From contig NZ_JRKM01000001.1 of assembly GCF_000768065.1 (NCBI RefSeq), forward strand, positions 4,260,001 to 4,324,000: 64,000 nucleotides of DNA, in the 5' to 3' direction. The stretch is from Aquabacterium sp. NJ1 (GTDB lineage Bacteria > Pseudomonadota > Gammaproteobacteria > Burkholderiales > Burkholderiaceae_C). Shown in pieces: positions 20,030 to 29,232 of this stretch (positions within the stretch are counted from its first letter, which is position 1; every line of letters begins with the position of its first letter). A program made the position numbers and the translations under genes. Under the pieces are notes generated by a model. It made no database searches, was not told the DNA's origin, and was given only the letters and a program-made list of their open reading frames with translations.

Positions 20030-21359
20030 CGTCGAACTCCCAGGTGTCATGCAGGTCGAGCTTCAGGCGCAGGGCGGCATGGCGCGCCTGCGCACGGGCC
20101 TGGATTTCAGCCAGGGCGGCATCCATGAACTGGCGGCGGGCCAGCAGCAGGTCGGCCTGGCTGTATTCACCCAGTTGCCAGCCCCGCACCATGGTCTTGA
20201 GCAACTGCTCGTGGCGCTGGCGTGCCTGGTCCTGGCTTTGCCAGGCGCTCAGGGCGGATTGCGCCGTCAGCCAGGCGGTCGCGGCTTCGGTACGCACTTT
20301 CTGCCGAACAAACTCGGCTTGTTGCTCGGCTTCCAGGCTCATGGCCTGGGCTTGCCGGGCGGCTGCGCTGCGTGCCTCGCCGGCAAACGGCAGGCTCAGC
20401 GACACACCCAGCACGCGCTCCGCACCACCGCGTTCGGACGCGGCGTACACACCCACCGTCGGGTCGGCCGTCTTGTCCAGATTGATGCGCTGGGCTCGGG
20501 CCCTCACCAGCTCGGCCTGCAGTTGAGCCATCCGCCATTCATGGCTGCGTTCTTCCAGCCACTGGGTGATGGTGGTGCCGGGTTCGGCCGGGAAGTCAGC
20601 CTGGCTGGGCGCCCTGAGTTCGGTGGGTGCCGAGGCGGTCAGGCCCGGGAACTGGGTGTCCAGCAGGGCGCGTGCGGTGGCCTCGCTGGCTTGCGCGCTG
20701 ATGAGGCTGGCCTGCACCTGGGCTGCGCCGGCTTCCTGCAGGCGCAGCTCGGTGCGGGCCGCATCACCGGCCTTGACACGGCGCTCGGCCTGCCGCGTCA
20801 GCTCGGTCTGGTCCACCACCTGGCTTTGCCACAGCTTGACGGTGGCCTGTTCGCGCAGCCAATCCACCCAGGCACGCAGCAAGGTGCGTGATGATTCGTG
20901 GATCGCGTCTGCTCGGCGGATCTGCGCCAGCTTGATGGCGGCGTCACCAATGGCGGCATCCTGGCTGGCTTTGCCGGTACTGCGCAGCGTGCGCTCCAGC
21001 GAGAGCTGGGTCTCGTTGTAGCGCTGGCGGTCTGTCAGCCCATCGGCCAGTTTGTCGCTGGTGCGGCGTTGCTGGCCAGCCAGGCGCATGGTGAATTCAT
21101 GCGGCCCGGCCTTCAGGCGCTCGGCATCAGCCCGGTCAGCCTGTTGGGCCGCTGTGGCGGCGCGCACTTCCGGGCGGGCCAGGATGTGCTGGCGCACCAG
21201 GGCCTCGGGCGGCAGTTCGTCCGCAGGTGTTTCTACGGCGAAGGCGGGTGGCGTGACCAGCAGCGCCAGGGTGAGCGCCTGGGTCAGCGCCTTGAAGCGC
21301 GCCTTGATGCGCGCCGACAGGGCGCACGAGCGAATGTGATGCATGGTGATGTGGCTCAT
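20022..21359 (-). CDS. TolC/CzcC-type outer membrane efflux protein
   Basis: 445-residue outer-membrane channel of the TolC superfamily: signal peptide ending in TPPAFA, then long alpha-helical, Ala/Gln/Arg-rich repeats in two related halves typical of the periplasmic barrel. It would complete the tripartite export system with the adaptor and RND pump encoded just upstream in the same operon. The start overlaps the end of the RND pump gene (ATGAGCC at 21359). Confidence 0.88.
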   Translation of the reverse strand: MSHITMHHIRSCALSARIKARFKALTQALTLALLVTPPAFAVETPADELPPEALVRQHILARPEVRAATAAQQADRADAERLKAGPHEFTMRLAGQQRRTSDKLADGLTDRQRYNETQLSLERTLRSTGKASQDAAIGDAAIKLAQIRRADAIHESSRTLLRAWVDWLREQATVKLWQSQVVDQTELTRQAERRVKAGDAARTELRLQEAGAAQVQASLISAQASEATARALLDTQFPGLTASAPTELRAPSQADFPAEPGTTITQWLEERSHEWRMAQLQAELVRARAQRINLDKTADPTVGVYAASERGGAERVLGVSLSLPFAGEARSAAARQAQAMSLEAEQQAEFVRQKVRTEAATAWLTAQSALSAWQSQDQARQRHEQLLKTMVRGWQLGEYSQADLLLARRQFMDAALAEIQARAQARHAALRLKLDLHDTWEFDDE

Positions 21360-24300
21360 GAGCGTGCCGCCTCGCTGACGCCAAAGCGCCTGAACAGGAT
21401 GGGCAACAAGATGAGGGTCAAAGCGGTGGAGGACACCAGGCCGCCGATCACCACGATGGCCAGCGGGCGCTGGATCTCGGAGCCGGGGCCGGTGGCGAAC
21501 AGCAGGGGCAGCAGGCCGAAGGCGGTGATGCTGGCGGTCATCAGCACCGGGCGCAGGCGGCGGATGGCGCCGTTGCGCACGGCGTCGGCCACGCTGTGGC
21601 CCTGTGCCAGCAGTTCATTGAAGTGGTTGACCAGCACCAGGCCGTTGAGCACGGCAATGCCCATCAGTGCAATGAAGCCCACAGATGCCGGCACCGACAG
21701 GTACTCGCGTGCCGCAGCCAGAGCGAACACGCCGCCAATCAGGGCCAGCGGGATGTTGAGGAAGACCAGCGAGGCTTGCCGCGCGCTGCCAAAGGTGGTG
21801 TACAGGATCAGGTAGATCAGGCCCAAGGCAATGGGCACCACGATGGCCAGGCGTTGCGCGGCACGCTGCTGGTTCTCGTACTGGCCACCCCAGGTGATGC
21901 GGTAGCCCGGTGGCAGCTGGACCTCCTTGGCCACGGTGGCCTGGGCCTCGGTCACGAAGCTGACCAGGTCGCGGTCACGCACATTGGTGGTGATGGCTGC
22001 GAAGCGCGAGCCGTTTTCGCGGTCGATCTTGACCGGGCCTTCGGTTTCTTCCAGCGTGGCCAGTTGGGCCAGGGCCACGGGCGCACCATCGCTCACGGGC
22101 AGTTGCAGCTGGGCAAACAGGTCCGGCGTGAGCGACAAGGCACTGGGGCCTCGCACGATGATGGGCACGCGGCGGCCTTCTTCCAGCACGAAGCCCGGGC
22201 TTTGGGATTCGAGCAGCGTGCGCAGGTCTTCCTGGGCTTGTTCCACGCTCATGCCGTGCAGGCCCAAGGCCTGACGGTCGAACACCACGCGCAGGTAACG
22301 CAGGCCGCTGTTCTGGATCAGCTGCACGTCCTCGCTGCCTTGCGTCTTCTTGAGGATGCCTTCGACCTGTGCCGTCAGCTTGCCCAGCATGGCCAGATCC
22401 GGCCCGAAGACCTTCACGGCCACGTCACCGCGCACGCCCAGGATCATCTCGTTGACGCGCATCTCGATGGGCTGGGTGAAGCTGGTGGCCACGCCAGGCA
22501 GCTGCAGCAGCTGCTCGCGCAGCTTGTCGAGCAAGGCGTCCTTGTTGGCCACCTGCCATTCACTCTTGGGCTTGAGCACCAGGAAGGTGTCGGTCTGGTT
22601 CAGGCCCATCGGGTCCAGGCCCAGCTCGTCCGAGCCGCTGCGCGCCACGATGCCCTTGACCTCATGCACTGACATCAAGGCCTTTTGCACCTGTGTATTG
22701 AGTTGCAAGGCCGTGGGCAGGTTGATGGCGGGGGATTGCTCCACCGACACGATCACATCGCCTTCGTCCATCGTGGGCATGAAGCTCTTGCCCACCATCA
22801 GGAAGCCGATCACGGCGCCCACCAGGCTCAAGGCCGTGCCGGCCAGCCATGGCGCGGGTTTGCGCAGGGCGCTGTCCAGCAGGCGGGTGTAGCCCTTGTT
22901 GCTCATGCGCACCAGCCAGGGGTCCTGATGGGCGCCGGTCTTGAGCATCAGCGAGGCCAGCACAGGGATCACGGTCAGCGACAGCAGCAGCGAGGCGCCC
23001 ATCGCGTACAGGATGGTCAAGGCCACGGGCTTGAACAGCTTGCCTTCCAGGCCTTCCAGCGTCAGCAGGGGCAGGAAGACCAGCATGATGATCAGTACAC
23101 CGGAGGCCACGGGCGTGGCCACTTCTTCCGCCCCCATGCGGATCAGGCGGATCAACTGCCCCAGGCCACCGCTGTGCTCAGGGTGAGCCGGGTGGGCCAG
23201 CTTGGCCTCGATGTTTTCAACGACCACCACAGCCGAGTCCACCAGCATGCCGATCGCAATCGCCAGGCCGCCGAGCGACATCAGGTTGGCCGTCAGCCCC
23301 GTCTGGCGCATCAGCCAGAAGGTGGTCAGTGCAGACAAGGGCAGCACGATGGCCACGACCACTGCCGCACGCAACTGACCCAGAAAGAGCAGCAGCAGGA
23401 CCAGCACCAGCACGATGGCCTCGGTCAGCGCCTTGCTGACGGTGTGCACCGCCTGGCCCACCAGGGCGCCGCGGTCATAGAAGGGTTCGATGTGCACGCC
23501 CTTGGGCAGGCTGCGCGAGATGTCTTCCAGCTTGGCGCGCACTTGCGTAACGACCTTGTTGGCATCCGCACCGCGCAGGCCCAGCACCAGGCCTTCCACG
23601 GTTTCGCCCTGGCCATTGCGCGTGACGGCGCCATAGCGGGTCAAGGCACCGATGCGCACCTCGGCCACATCGCCCACCCGCAAGGTGGCGCCTTGATGAC
23701 GGCCAATCACGGTCGCAGCCACGTCTTGCAGGTTGCGGATGCTGCCTTCAGCCCGCACCAGCAGGGCTTCTTCGCCCGCGATCAGTCGGCCTGCACCATC
23801 GTTGCGGTTGTTGGCGGCCAGCGCTTCACGCAGTTGCGTGATCGACAGGCCACGCGCAGCCAGCTTGACCGGATCAGGCACGATCTCGAAGGCCCGCACC
23901 GAGCCGCCCAGCGCGTTCACATCGGCCACTCCGGGGATGCCGCGCAGTTGCGGGCGGATGGTCCAGTCCAACAAGGTGCGCTTGTCCTGCAGGGACATGG
24001 GGCCCTCGATGGTGAACATGAACATCTCGCCCAGCGGCGTGGTCACCGGGGCCAGGCCACCACCCACATTGGCGGGCAGGTTGGCCTGCGCGTTGGCGTA
24101 ACGCTCGCCCACCTGCTGGCGGGCCCAGTAGATGTCGGTGCCTTCTTCGAAGTCGATGGTGATGTCGGCAATCGCGTACTTGGACACCGAACGCATGCTG
24201 CGCTGGCCGGGGATGCCCAGCAGCTCCTGCTCAACCGGCTGCACGATGCGGGATTCGACTTCCTCGGGCGTCATGCCCGGGGCCTTGAGGATGATCTTGA

Positions 24301-24442
24301 CCTGCGTGGGCGAGACATCCGGGAAGGCATCGATGGGCAACTGGCGTGCGGCGTTGAGGCCCAGGCCCACCAGCACACAGGCGGCGACCAGCACCAGCAG
24401 GCGCTGCAGCAGCGCGGCTTCAATCAGGCGCTTGAGCATCAT
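21356..24442 (-). CDS. heavy-metal efflux RND pump (CzcA/CusA family)
   Basis: 1028-residue inner-membrane proton-driven pump with twelve predicted helices and two large periplasmic loops. Family signatures: QLPIDAFPDVSPTQVKII near the N-terminus and GIPGVADVNALGG in the first loop. The helix 4 metal/proton motif reads AIGMLVDSAVVVVEN, unlike the DFGxxxDGA of Zn/Co/Cd pumps and closer to the AIG-type found in Cu/Ag and uncharacterised groups. So the substrate metal is uncertain. The gene overlaps the adaptor upstream (ATGA) and the TolC-like gene downstream. Confidence 0.93.
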   Translation of the reverse strand: MMLKRLIEAALLQRLLVLVAACVLVGLGLNAARQLPIDAFPDVSPTQVKIILKAPGMTPEEVESRIVQPVEQELLGIPGQRSMRSVSKYAIADITIDFEEGTDIYWARQQVGERYANAQANLPANVGGGLAPVTTPLGEMFMFTIEGPMSLQDKRTLLDWTIRPQLRGIPGVADVNALGGSVRAFEIVPDPVKLAARGLSITQLREALAANNRNDGAGRLIAGEEALLVRAEGSIRNLQDVAATVIGRHQGATLRVGDVAEVRIGALTRYGAVTRNGQGETVEGLVLGLRGADANKVVTQVRAKLEDISRSLPKGVHIEPFYDRGALVGQAVHTVSKALTEAIVLVLVLLLLFLGQLRAAVVVAIVLPLSALTTFWLMRQTGLTANLMSLGGLAIAIGMLVDSAVVVVENIEAKLAHPAHPEHSGGLGQLIRLIRMGAEEVATPVASGVLIIMLVFLPLLTLEGLEGKLFKPVALTILYAMGASLLLSLTVIPVLASLMLKTGAHQDPWLVRMSNKGYTRLLDSALRKPAPWLAGTALSLVGAVIGFLMVGKSFMPTMDEGDVIVSVEQSPAINLPTALQLNTQVQKALMSVHEVKGIVARSGSDELGLDPMGLNQTDTFLVLKPKSEWQVANKDALLDKLREQLLQLPGVATSFTQPIEMRVNEMILGVRGDVAVKVFGPDLAMLGKLTAQVEGILKKTQGSEDVQLIQNSGLRYLRVVFDRQALGLHGMSVEQAQEDLRTLLESQSPGFVLEEGRRVPIIVRGPSALSLTPDLFAQLQLPVSDGAPVALAQLATLEETEGPVKIDRENGSRFAAITTNVRDRDLVSFVTEAQATVAKEVQLPPGYRITWGGQYENQQRAAQRLAIVVPIALGLIYLILYTTFGSARQASLVFLNIPLALIGGVFALAAAREYLSVPASVGFIALMGIAVLNGLVLVNHFNELLAQGHSVADAVRNGAIRRLRPVLMTASITAFGLLPLLFATGPGSEIQRPLAIVVIGGLVSSTALTLILLPILFRRFGVSEAARS

Positions 24443-25602
24443 TCGGCTCCCAGGCCTTGCAGCACGCCCTTGAGTGCCACCGTGCCTTGGGTCACCACCT
24501 GCTCATCGGCCTTGAGCTGCGCGGGCGAGATCGGGCTGATCTGGGTCTGGGCGACCTGGTTGCCGCTGGCGGCCTGCTGGCTCACCACCCGCACGGCCAC
24601 AGCCTGGTAGGCGGCGCCACGTTGTACGAAGATGATGTCCTGGCCGTCATGGCGCAGCACGGCGGTGGCCGGTACCAGCCAGTTGGCAGCCTGGTTGCTG
24701 GCGTCAGGGCTCAAGGCCACTTCGACTTGCACACGCTGTTGGGGCAGGGCGCAGTCATTGGCCTGCGGCCACTGCGCCCGCACGGCCTGGGTCTGGCTGC
24801 CTGGGTCCAGCTCGGTGTTGATGCTCACGATTTTGGCGGGCATGGCGCAAGCACTGACGCGCACCAGATCACCCTTGCGCAGGCGCCGCGCCACATCGGC
24901 GGGGGCTTGCAGGTCGATGGCCAGCGCGCCTTCACTGGCGAATTTCAGGATGGCGGCTCCTGCATCCACGTGCTGGCCGGGCTGCACCAGCATGTCGATG
25001 ACCGTGCCACGCCCCGGCGCGCTCAGCGCCAGCCGGCCTGACAGCCCGCCATTGGGCTTGACGCCGGCCATCTGCAGCAGTTGCCCACGCTCGCGAACGG
25101 TGGCTTGTGCGATCTGCAATTGGGCCTGGCTGGCCTGCGCGCGCGAGCCGGCGATGATGCCTTCGGCCAGCAGCGTGTCGTCACGCTGTGCGGTCTGCTG
25201 CGCCAGCTTCAATTGAAGCTGGGCCTGCTGGTACTCGCGTTGCCACTCCACGATCTGCGGTGCGTTGAGCGACACCAGGGCCTGCCCCGGCTTGACCGCA
25301 TCCCCCTTGGACGCATGCACCTGCTCCACCAGCGCCGCCACCGGCACGCTCATGACGCGCAGCAAGGCGGGCGGCAGCATCACCTGGCCTTGCAGCACCA
25401 CACGCCCGGCGTCACCGGCGGCCACAACCGGCGCGGTGCGGATGCCCAGGCTTTGAACCTGGGCCGGCTTGAGGGTGACACGGTGGCTGGCATCCAGGGC
25501 CTGGGGGGCCGCGTCGGAAGGCGCCATGTAAGAGGTCATGCCTGCCAGCATCAGGGCTTGCAGCAAAAGACGAGGGATCGAGTATTCAGACGGCATGGGC
25601 AT
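24439..25602 (-). CDS. RND efflux periplasmic adaptor (CzcB-like)
   Basis: 387-residue membrane-fusion protein: N-terminal signal/anchor (ending TSYMAPSDAA), a split lipoyl/barrel-sandwich domain (VEQVHASKGDAVKPGQALV and GTVIDMLVQPGQHVDAG), an alpha-helical hairpin between them and a C-terminal beta-barrel. First gene of the efflux operon on the minus strand, divergent from the two-component system. The ATG at 25602 or two codons later gives the start; the ribosome-binding site is weak. Confidence 0.9.
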   Translation of the reverse strand: MPMPSEYSIPRLLLQALMLAGMTSYMAPSDAAPQALDASHRVTLKPAQVQSLGIRTAPVVAAGDAGRVVLQGQVMLPPALLRVMSVPVAALVEQVHASKGDAVKPGQALVSLNAPQIVEWQREYQQAQLQLKLAQQTAQRDDTLLAEGIIAGSRAQASQAQLQIAQATVRERGQLLQMAGVKPNGGLSGRLALSAPGRGTVIDMLVQPGQHVDAGAAILKFASEGALAIDLQAPADVARRLRKGDLVRVSACAMPAKIVSINTELDPGSQTQAVRAQWPQANDCALPQQRVQVEVALSPDASNQAANWLVPATAVLRHDGQDIIFVQRGAAYQAVAVRVVSQQAASGNQVAQTQISPISPAQLKADEQVVTQGTVALKGVLQGLGAE

Positions 25603-25704
25603 CCACGTGATGGGGTTTGCCGAGCACTCTAGGTAGCGAATCTGAACGCAGCCTTAAGACCTTGCTGCCCGAGCAGTGCTACCTTTGCACCAGAGGACAC
25701 ACCC
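25603..25704. promoter_or_regulatory. divergent control region between efflux operon and two-component genes
   Basis: Both units start from this 102-bp spacer. It contains AGGTAGC (25631-25637) and its inverse GCTACCT (25678-25684), and a CTTAAGACCTT stretch near the middle that could be part of a response-regulator site. The promoters themselves are not obvious. Autoregulation by the adjacent regulator is the usual arrangement. Confidence 0.4.
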
Positions 25705-26358
25705 ATGCGACTGCTGCTACTTGAAGACGATGCCATCCTGGGCGATGGCCTGGCCGAATTCCTGAGAACGGAAGGCCACGTGGTGGACTGGTGCAAGCGC
25801 CTGCTCGACGTGCAAGCCCTGCAGGGCGAGCCGTACGACGTGCTGCTGGTGGATTGGCAACTGCCCGATGGCTCCGGCCTGGAGTGGATCCGCTCGCTGC
25901 GGCGCCAGGGCTCGCGCACCCCCGTTGTGATGATGACCGCCCGAGACCTGCTGGACGACCGCATCAAGGGGCTGGATTCCGGTGCGGACGACTACCTGGT
26001 CAAACCCTTTGCTCCCGAGGAGTTGGTGGCCCGCCTACGTGCCTTGCAGCGCCGCACCACTGGGGCCACGAACGCGCGTGTCTACATTGGCGAGGTCGAG
26101 GTCGACCTGATGGCCAAGGCGGTGTACCTGCATGGTGGGCGCGTTGACATCACGCAGCGCGAATGGCGTGTGCTTGAAGCCCTGTTGCAACGCGCGGGGC
26201 GTGTGGTGTCCAAGAACGATCTGGAGTCGCTGATGCTGGGGCTGGGCGGCGAGCTGGCCAGCAACTCGCTGGAGGTGCACATCTCCCGCTTGCGTCGCAA
26301 GCTGGGCGCCGAGGTGATCGAAACCGTGCGTGGCATGGGCTACAGGGTGACGACATGA
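25705..26358 (+). CDS. OmpR-family response regulator
   Basis: 217-residue regulator: receiver domain with acidic pocket E7-D8-D9, phospho-acceptor D50 (LLVDWQLPDG) and conserved Lys in DDYLVKPFAPEEL, followed by an OmpR/PhoB winged helix (SNSLEVHISRLRRKLG, GMGYRVTT at the end). Its stop overlaps the kinase start (ATGA). Divergent from the metal-efflux operon, which it probably activates. Confidence 0.93.
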   Translation: MRLLLLEDDAILGDGLAEFLRTEGHVVDWCKRLLDVQALQGEPYDVLLVDWQLPDGSGLEWIRSLRRQGSRTPVVMMTARDLLDDRIKGLDSGADDYLVKPFAPEELVARLRALQRRTTGATNARVYIGEVEVDLMAKAVYLHGGRVDITQREWRVLEALLQRAGRVVSKNDLESLMLGLGGELASNSLEVHISRLRRKLGAEVIETVRGMGYRVTT

Positions 26359-27632
26359 CGGATGCCCCGTCCATCCGCAAAGGCCTGTCACGCGTGGTGA
26401 TCCAGGTCTCGCTGGCCTGGAGCCTGGCCGTGTTTGGCGTGGTGTGGTTTGCGGTGCACCACAAGCTGGATGATGTGCTGGACGGCACCTTGCAGGAGTC
26501 CGCCGAAATCCTCTATGGCCTGCTCAAGGCCAATGCCGAGCACCTGCCGATCGGCTCGGGCGGCTCCTTGCCAGCGCCGCCGCATCACGAGCGCATGGTC
26601 TGGCAACTGGTGTCGAATGACCAGCGTGTGGTGTGGCGCTCGCACAGTGCACCGACGCAGCCCCTGGCGGCCGTGCACCGCGAGCGCTGGTCGGCCGATT
26701 CACCTGACTGGCATGTGTACGGCATCCCCTTTGATGACCAGGGCACCATGCTGTATGTGGCCCAGCCCCATGGCGAGCGGCGCAAAGCCCAGCTCGAGGC
26801 GGCGCTGGTGACGGCCTGTGGGGCCTTGCTGGTGGGCCTGGCCTGTGCCGTGTGGTTGCGCAGGCGGGCGGGCAGGGAGCTGAGGCCCTTGACGGATCTG
26901 TCCGAGCAGGTGGCGCGTTACCACCCGCTGGAGCCTGGCTCATCCCCACCCATGGCCACACGTGAAGAACTGCGGCCCGTGCGCGATGCCATCGTGCACC
27001 TGGGTGACCGGCTGGCGCAGAACGTCACCAGCGAGCGGGCCTTCAGCGCCAACGCGGCCCATGCCTTGCGCACGCCGCTGGCGGGGCTGGGCGCGCAACT
27101 GGCCATGCTGCAGCGTGAAAGCCCGGCCGATGTGCAGCCTCGCATCCAGCGTGCGCGCGAGGCCGCAGACCGGCTCAGCCGGGTGGTCACCGCACTGCTG
27201 TCCCTGTTTCGCAGTGGCGGCGAAATCAAGCCTCGGCACATCGCCCTGGCCGCCTTTGTGCAGGACTTGCCACTGCCGGGCCTGGCCATCAAGGTGAGCG
27301 GTGACGCCGACGTGCAGGCCGACCCGGACCTGCTCGCCGCCGCTTTGCTCAACTTGCTGGACAACTCGGTGCGTTATGGCGCCACGCAGGCACAGGTGTC
27401 CTTCCGTCGTGATGCCCATGCGACCGTGATCCAGCTGGTGGACAACGGCCCAGGTGTGGATGAGGCCGCGCGCAAACGCATTGGCGCGGCGCTGGCCACG
27501 CAGCATTACGAGCAGGACATGGGCCTGGGGCTGATGCTGGCCGACCGTGTGGCCCGGGCGCATGGCGGGCACCTGGTGCTGGTGCCCGTCGAGCAGGGGT
27601 TTGGTGTGGAGATCACCCTGGGCTTGCGCTGA
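26355..27632 (+). CDS. sensor histidine kinase
   Basis: 425-residue inner-membrane kinase: helix near residues 12-32, a periplasmic sensor region of about 115 residues, a second helix near 145-170, then a HAMP-like linker, H-box with H236 (FSANAAHALRTPL), N-box (LLNLLDNSVRYG) and G-boxes (DNGPGVDE, GLGLMLADRVARAHGG). QseC/TctE-like in organisation. Forms a pair with the upstream regulator; the sensor region holds two His in APPHHERM that could see a metal, which is an inference. Confidence 0.9.
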   Translation: MTDAPSIRKGLSRVVIQVSLAWSLAVFGVVWFAVHHKLDDVLDGTLQESAEILYGLLKANAEHLPIGSGGSLPAPPHHERMVWQLVSNDQRVVWRSHSAPTQPLAAVHRERWSADSPDWHVYGIPFDDQGTMLYVAQPHGERRKAQLEAALVTACGALLVGLACAVWLRRRAGRELRPLTDLSEQVARYHPLEPGSSPPMATREELRPVRDAIVHLGDRLAQNVTSERAFSANAAHALRTPLAGLGAQLAMLQRESPADVQPRIQRAREAADRLSRVVTALLSLFRSGGEIKPRHIALAAFVQDLPLPGLAIKVSGDADVQADPDLLAAALLNLLDNSVRYGATQAQVSFRRDAHATVIQLVDNGPGVDEAARKRIGAALATQHYEQDMGLGLMLADRVARAHGGHLVLVPVEQGFGVEITLGLR

Positions 27633-27633
27633 G

Positions 27634-28242
27634 CTATTCAATGCTGGCCACAGCCGGGTCGATCTGCTTCAGGTGGTTGGAGATCAGCCGCAAATAGGCC
27701 GCCTGGCAGGCCTCCCGGTTGGGAATGGCCGGTGCCGTGAAGCAATCGATGCCGTCCGAGGCGTACTCCTCGGTGTGCAGGGTCCGCGTGCTGGGTGGCG
27801 TACTCGGGATGATCTCGAAGACTTCCGCGCTCCAGTTCCGGTTGAACAGCCGCGGGTAGCCGAAGCTTGTCTGTGCGTGCTCGGAGCGAACCCTCTCCAC
27901 GATCACGTGCGAAAACCCGGTCGGGTTCACGATCAGCCGGCCTGGCCCCTTGTGGATCCGGGTCTCGATCTTGATGCCTTGCTTGTCAGCCCACCCGTTG
28001 AGCTTCAAGAACACGGTCTTGAACTTGGTGTTGATGTAGTCGTCGGTTGACTCCAGCATGCCGCCCTTCGGGAGCCTGGGCACCTCCAGGCTGATGTCGT
28101 AGACAAACAGGACGTTGCTGATGGGCCTGAACGATTGGGGCACCCGGGTGTTCTGGTTGTAGACCGTGGGATCGTTGATCGAGGATGAGCAACCGAATAG
28201 CACCAGCAGGGGCGCCAGGAAGAGTGTTTTGTGAATGCGCAT
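27634..28242 (-). CDS. hypothetical lipoprotein
   Basis: 202-residue protein with signal peptide and lipobox VLFGC followed by SSS, so a probable lipoprotein. The mature part is beta-rich with a C-terminal pair of cysteines (GIDCFTAP, NREACQAAY). No family recognised. Convergent with the kinase gene, one base apart. Composition is slightly lower in GC than its neighbours. Confidence 0.65.
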   Translation of the reverse strand: MRIHKTLFLAPLLVLFGCSSSINDPTVYNQNTRVPQSFRPISNVLFVYDISLEVPRLPKGGMLESTDDYINTKFKTVFLKLNGWADKQGIKIETRIHKGPGRLIVNPTGFSHVIVERVRSEHAQTSFGYPRLFNRNWSAEVFEIIPSTPPSTRTLHTEEYASDGIDCFTAPAIPNREACQAAYLRLISNHLKQIDPAVASIE

Positions 28243-28378
28243 GGTTGACGGGGTGGAACGCCCCTTTTAGCTTTTCTGTTCGGTGGCGCTGGTTGCGCAA
28301 CTATAGCGGCGCACGAGCCAAGGTGGCCCGCCTGATTGGATGGCGTGACTGTCACGGTCCACGCCGTGGCGTGTGCCC

Positions 28379-28684
28379 TCAGGGCTTGGTGCGGCCCGGC
28401 GCTGGCCACTGCTGCTTGCGCTCGGCCGTGAAGTGCCACCAGGGCTGAGGCGCCTCGCCCCCCATGAAGCGGGTGGCGGAGATGAACACATCCAGCACAC
28501 AAGGGTCATGCCGTGTGCGCGTGATCGTGCAAAGGCGCTCGTACAGCTCATGCGGACACATGCCGACAAGCTGTGCGGGTTGGGTGATGCCCAGACGCTG
28601 CAGATCGGCGGCCATGGCGGGGCCGATGTTGGGCAGGTCGGTCAGACGGGTGACCCGCTCGCGGACGACTTTGCTGGGGTTCAT
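28379..28684 (-). CDS. helix-hairpin-helix protein (Cdd1/mitomycin-resistance-like)
   Basis: 101-residue protein with an N-terminal helix-hairpin-helix DNA-binding motif (RLTDLPNIGPAMAADLQRLG) and the family C-terminus RHDPCVLDVFISATRFM followed by PWWHFTAERK. Members are annotated as pathogenicity-locus Cdd1 or mitomycin-resistance proteins without a proven biochemical role. The ATG at 28684 (MNPSKVVRER) is preferred to one seven codons upstream. Lies 17 bases after the GNAT gene, likely co-transcribed. Confidence 0.8.
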   Translation of the reverse strand: MNPSKVVRERVTRLTDLPNIGPAMAADLQRLGITQPAQLVGMCPHELYERLCTITRTRHDPCVLDVFISATRFMGGEAPQPWWHFTAERKQQWPAPGRTKP

Positions 28685-28701
28685 CGCTGGCGCATGTCCA
28701 A

Positions 28702-29154
28702 TCAAATGCTGGCGGCGTCCCGCATAGTAAGGGCCTTTGTCATCAGCACATAAGGCCCCTCAGGCCCGACGTCCTCTCGCAGCACCATCCAGCCCTGTGC
28801 TTGGTAAAAGCGCTGCGCATTGACGTTGGCCTGGAGACACTTGAGCGTGGGTGCCTTGCTGAAATAGGGCGTACAGGCGGCCAGCAGTGCCTCGCCCGCA
28901 CCTTGACGCAGTGCGCTTGGGTGAACAAAGAGGTTGTGCACGAAGCTGTCTGGCTCCCAGACCGACGCAAAACCAACCACGCGGGTGCCTTTGATCGCCA
29001 CCAGGATGCGTTCACCCTCAGTGTGCTGGTCAAAGTCGGATGCCTGATGCGAACCGACAGGGTCCCAGGTGAAGGCGGCGTCGCGAGACGCGACGTACAG
29101 ATCACGCAGGGCCGCCTGGTCTGTTTCTTCAAACTCACGGACGACGAGGGGCAT
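28702..29154 (-). CDS. GNAT-family N-acetyltransferase
   Basis: About 150 residues with the GNAT fold: VGFASVWEPDSFVHNLFVHPS (beta4), then the acetyl-CoA loop RQGAGEALLAACTPYF and the C-terminal NVNAQRFYQAQGWMVLRED. The pyrophosphate-binding QxxGxG motif is present as RQGAGEA. Substrate unknown. The ATG at 29154 (MPLVVREFEE) is chosen; the frame is open to 29214. Confidence 0.82.
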   Translation of the reverse strand: MPLVVREFEETDQAALRDLYVASRDAAFTWDPVGSHQASDFDQHTEGERILVAIKGTRVVGFASVWEPDSFVHNLFVHPSALRQGAGEALLAACTPYFSKAPTLKCLQANVNAQRFYQAQGWMVLREDVGPEGPYVLMTKALTMRDAASI

Positions 29155-29232
29155 CGCCTGAAGTCCCGAACCCTCGCACTGGGTTGACGGGTCATCTTGG
29201 TGTCTACGCATCAAAAAAGTCGGTAAATCTCG

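Noticed and set aside
22685-24610. 641-codon open frame opposite the RND pump gene
   Set aside because: Gln/His-rich mirror of the pump coding sequence; not a real gene.
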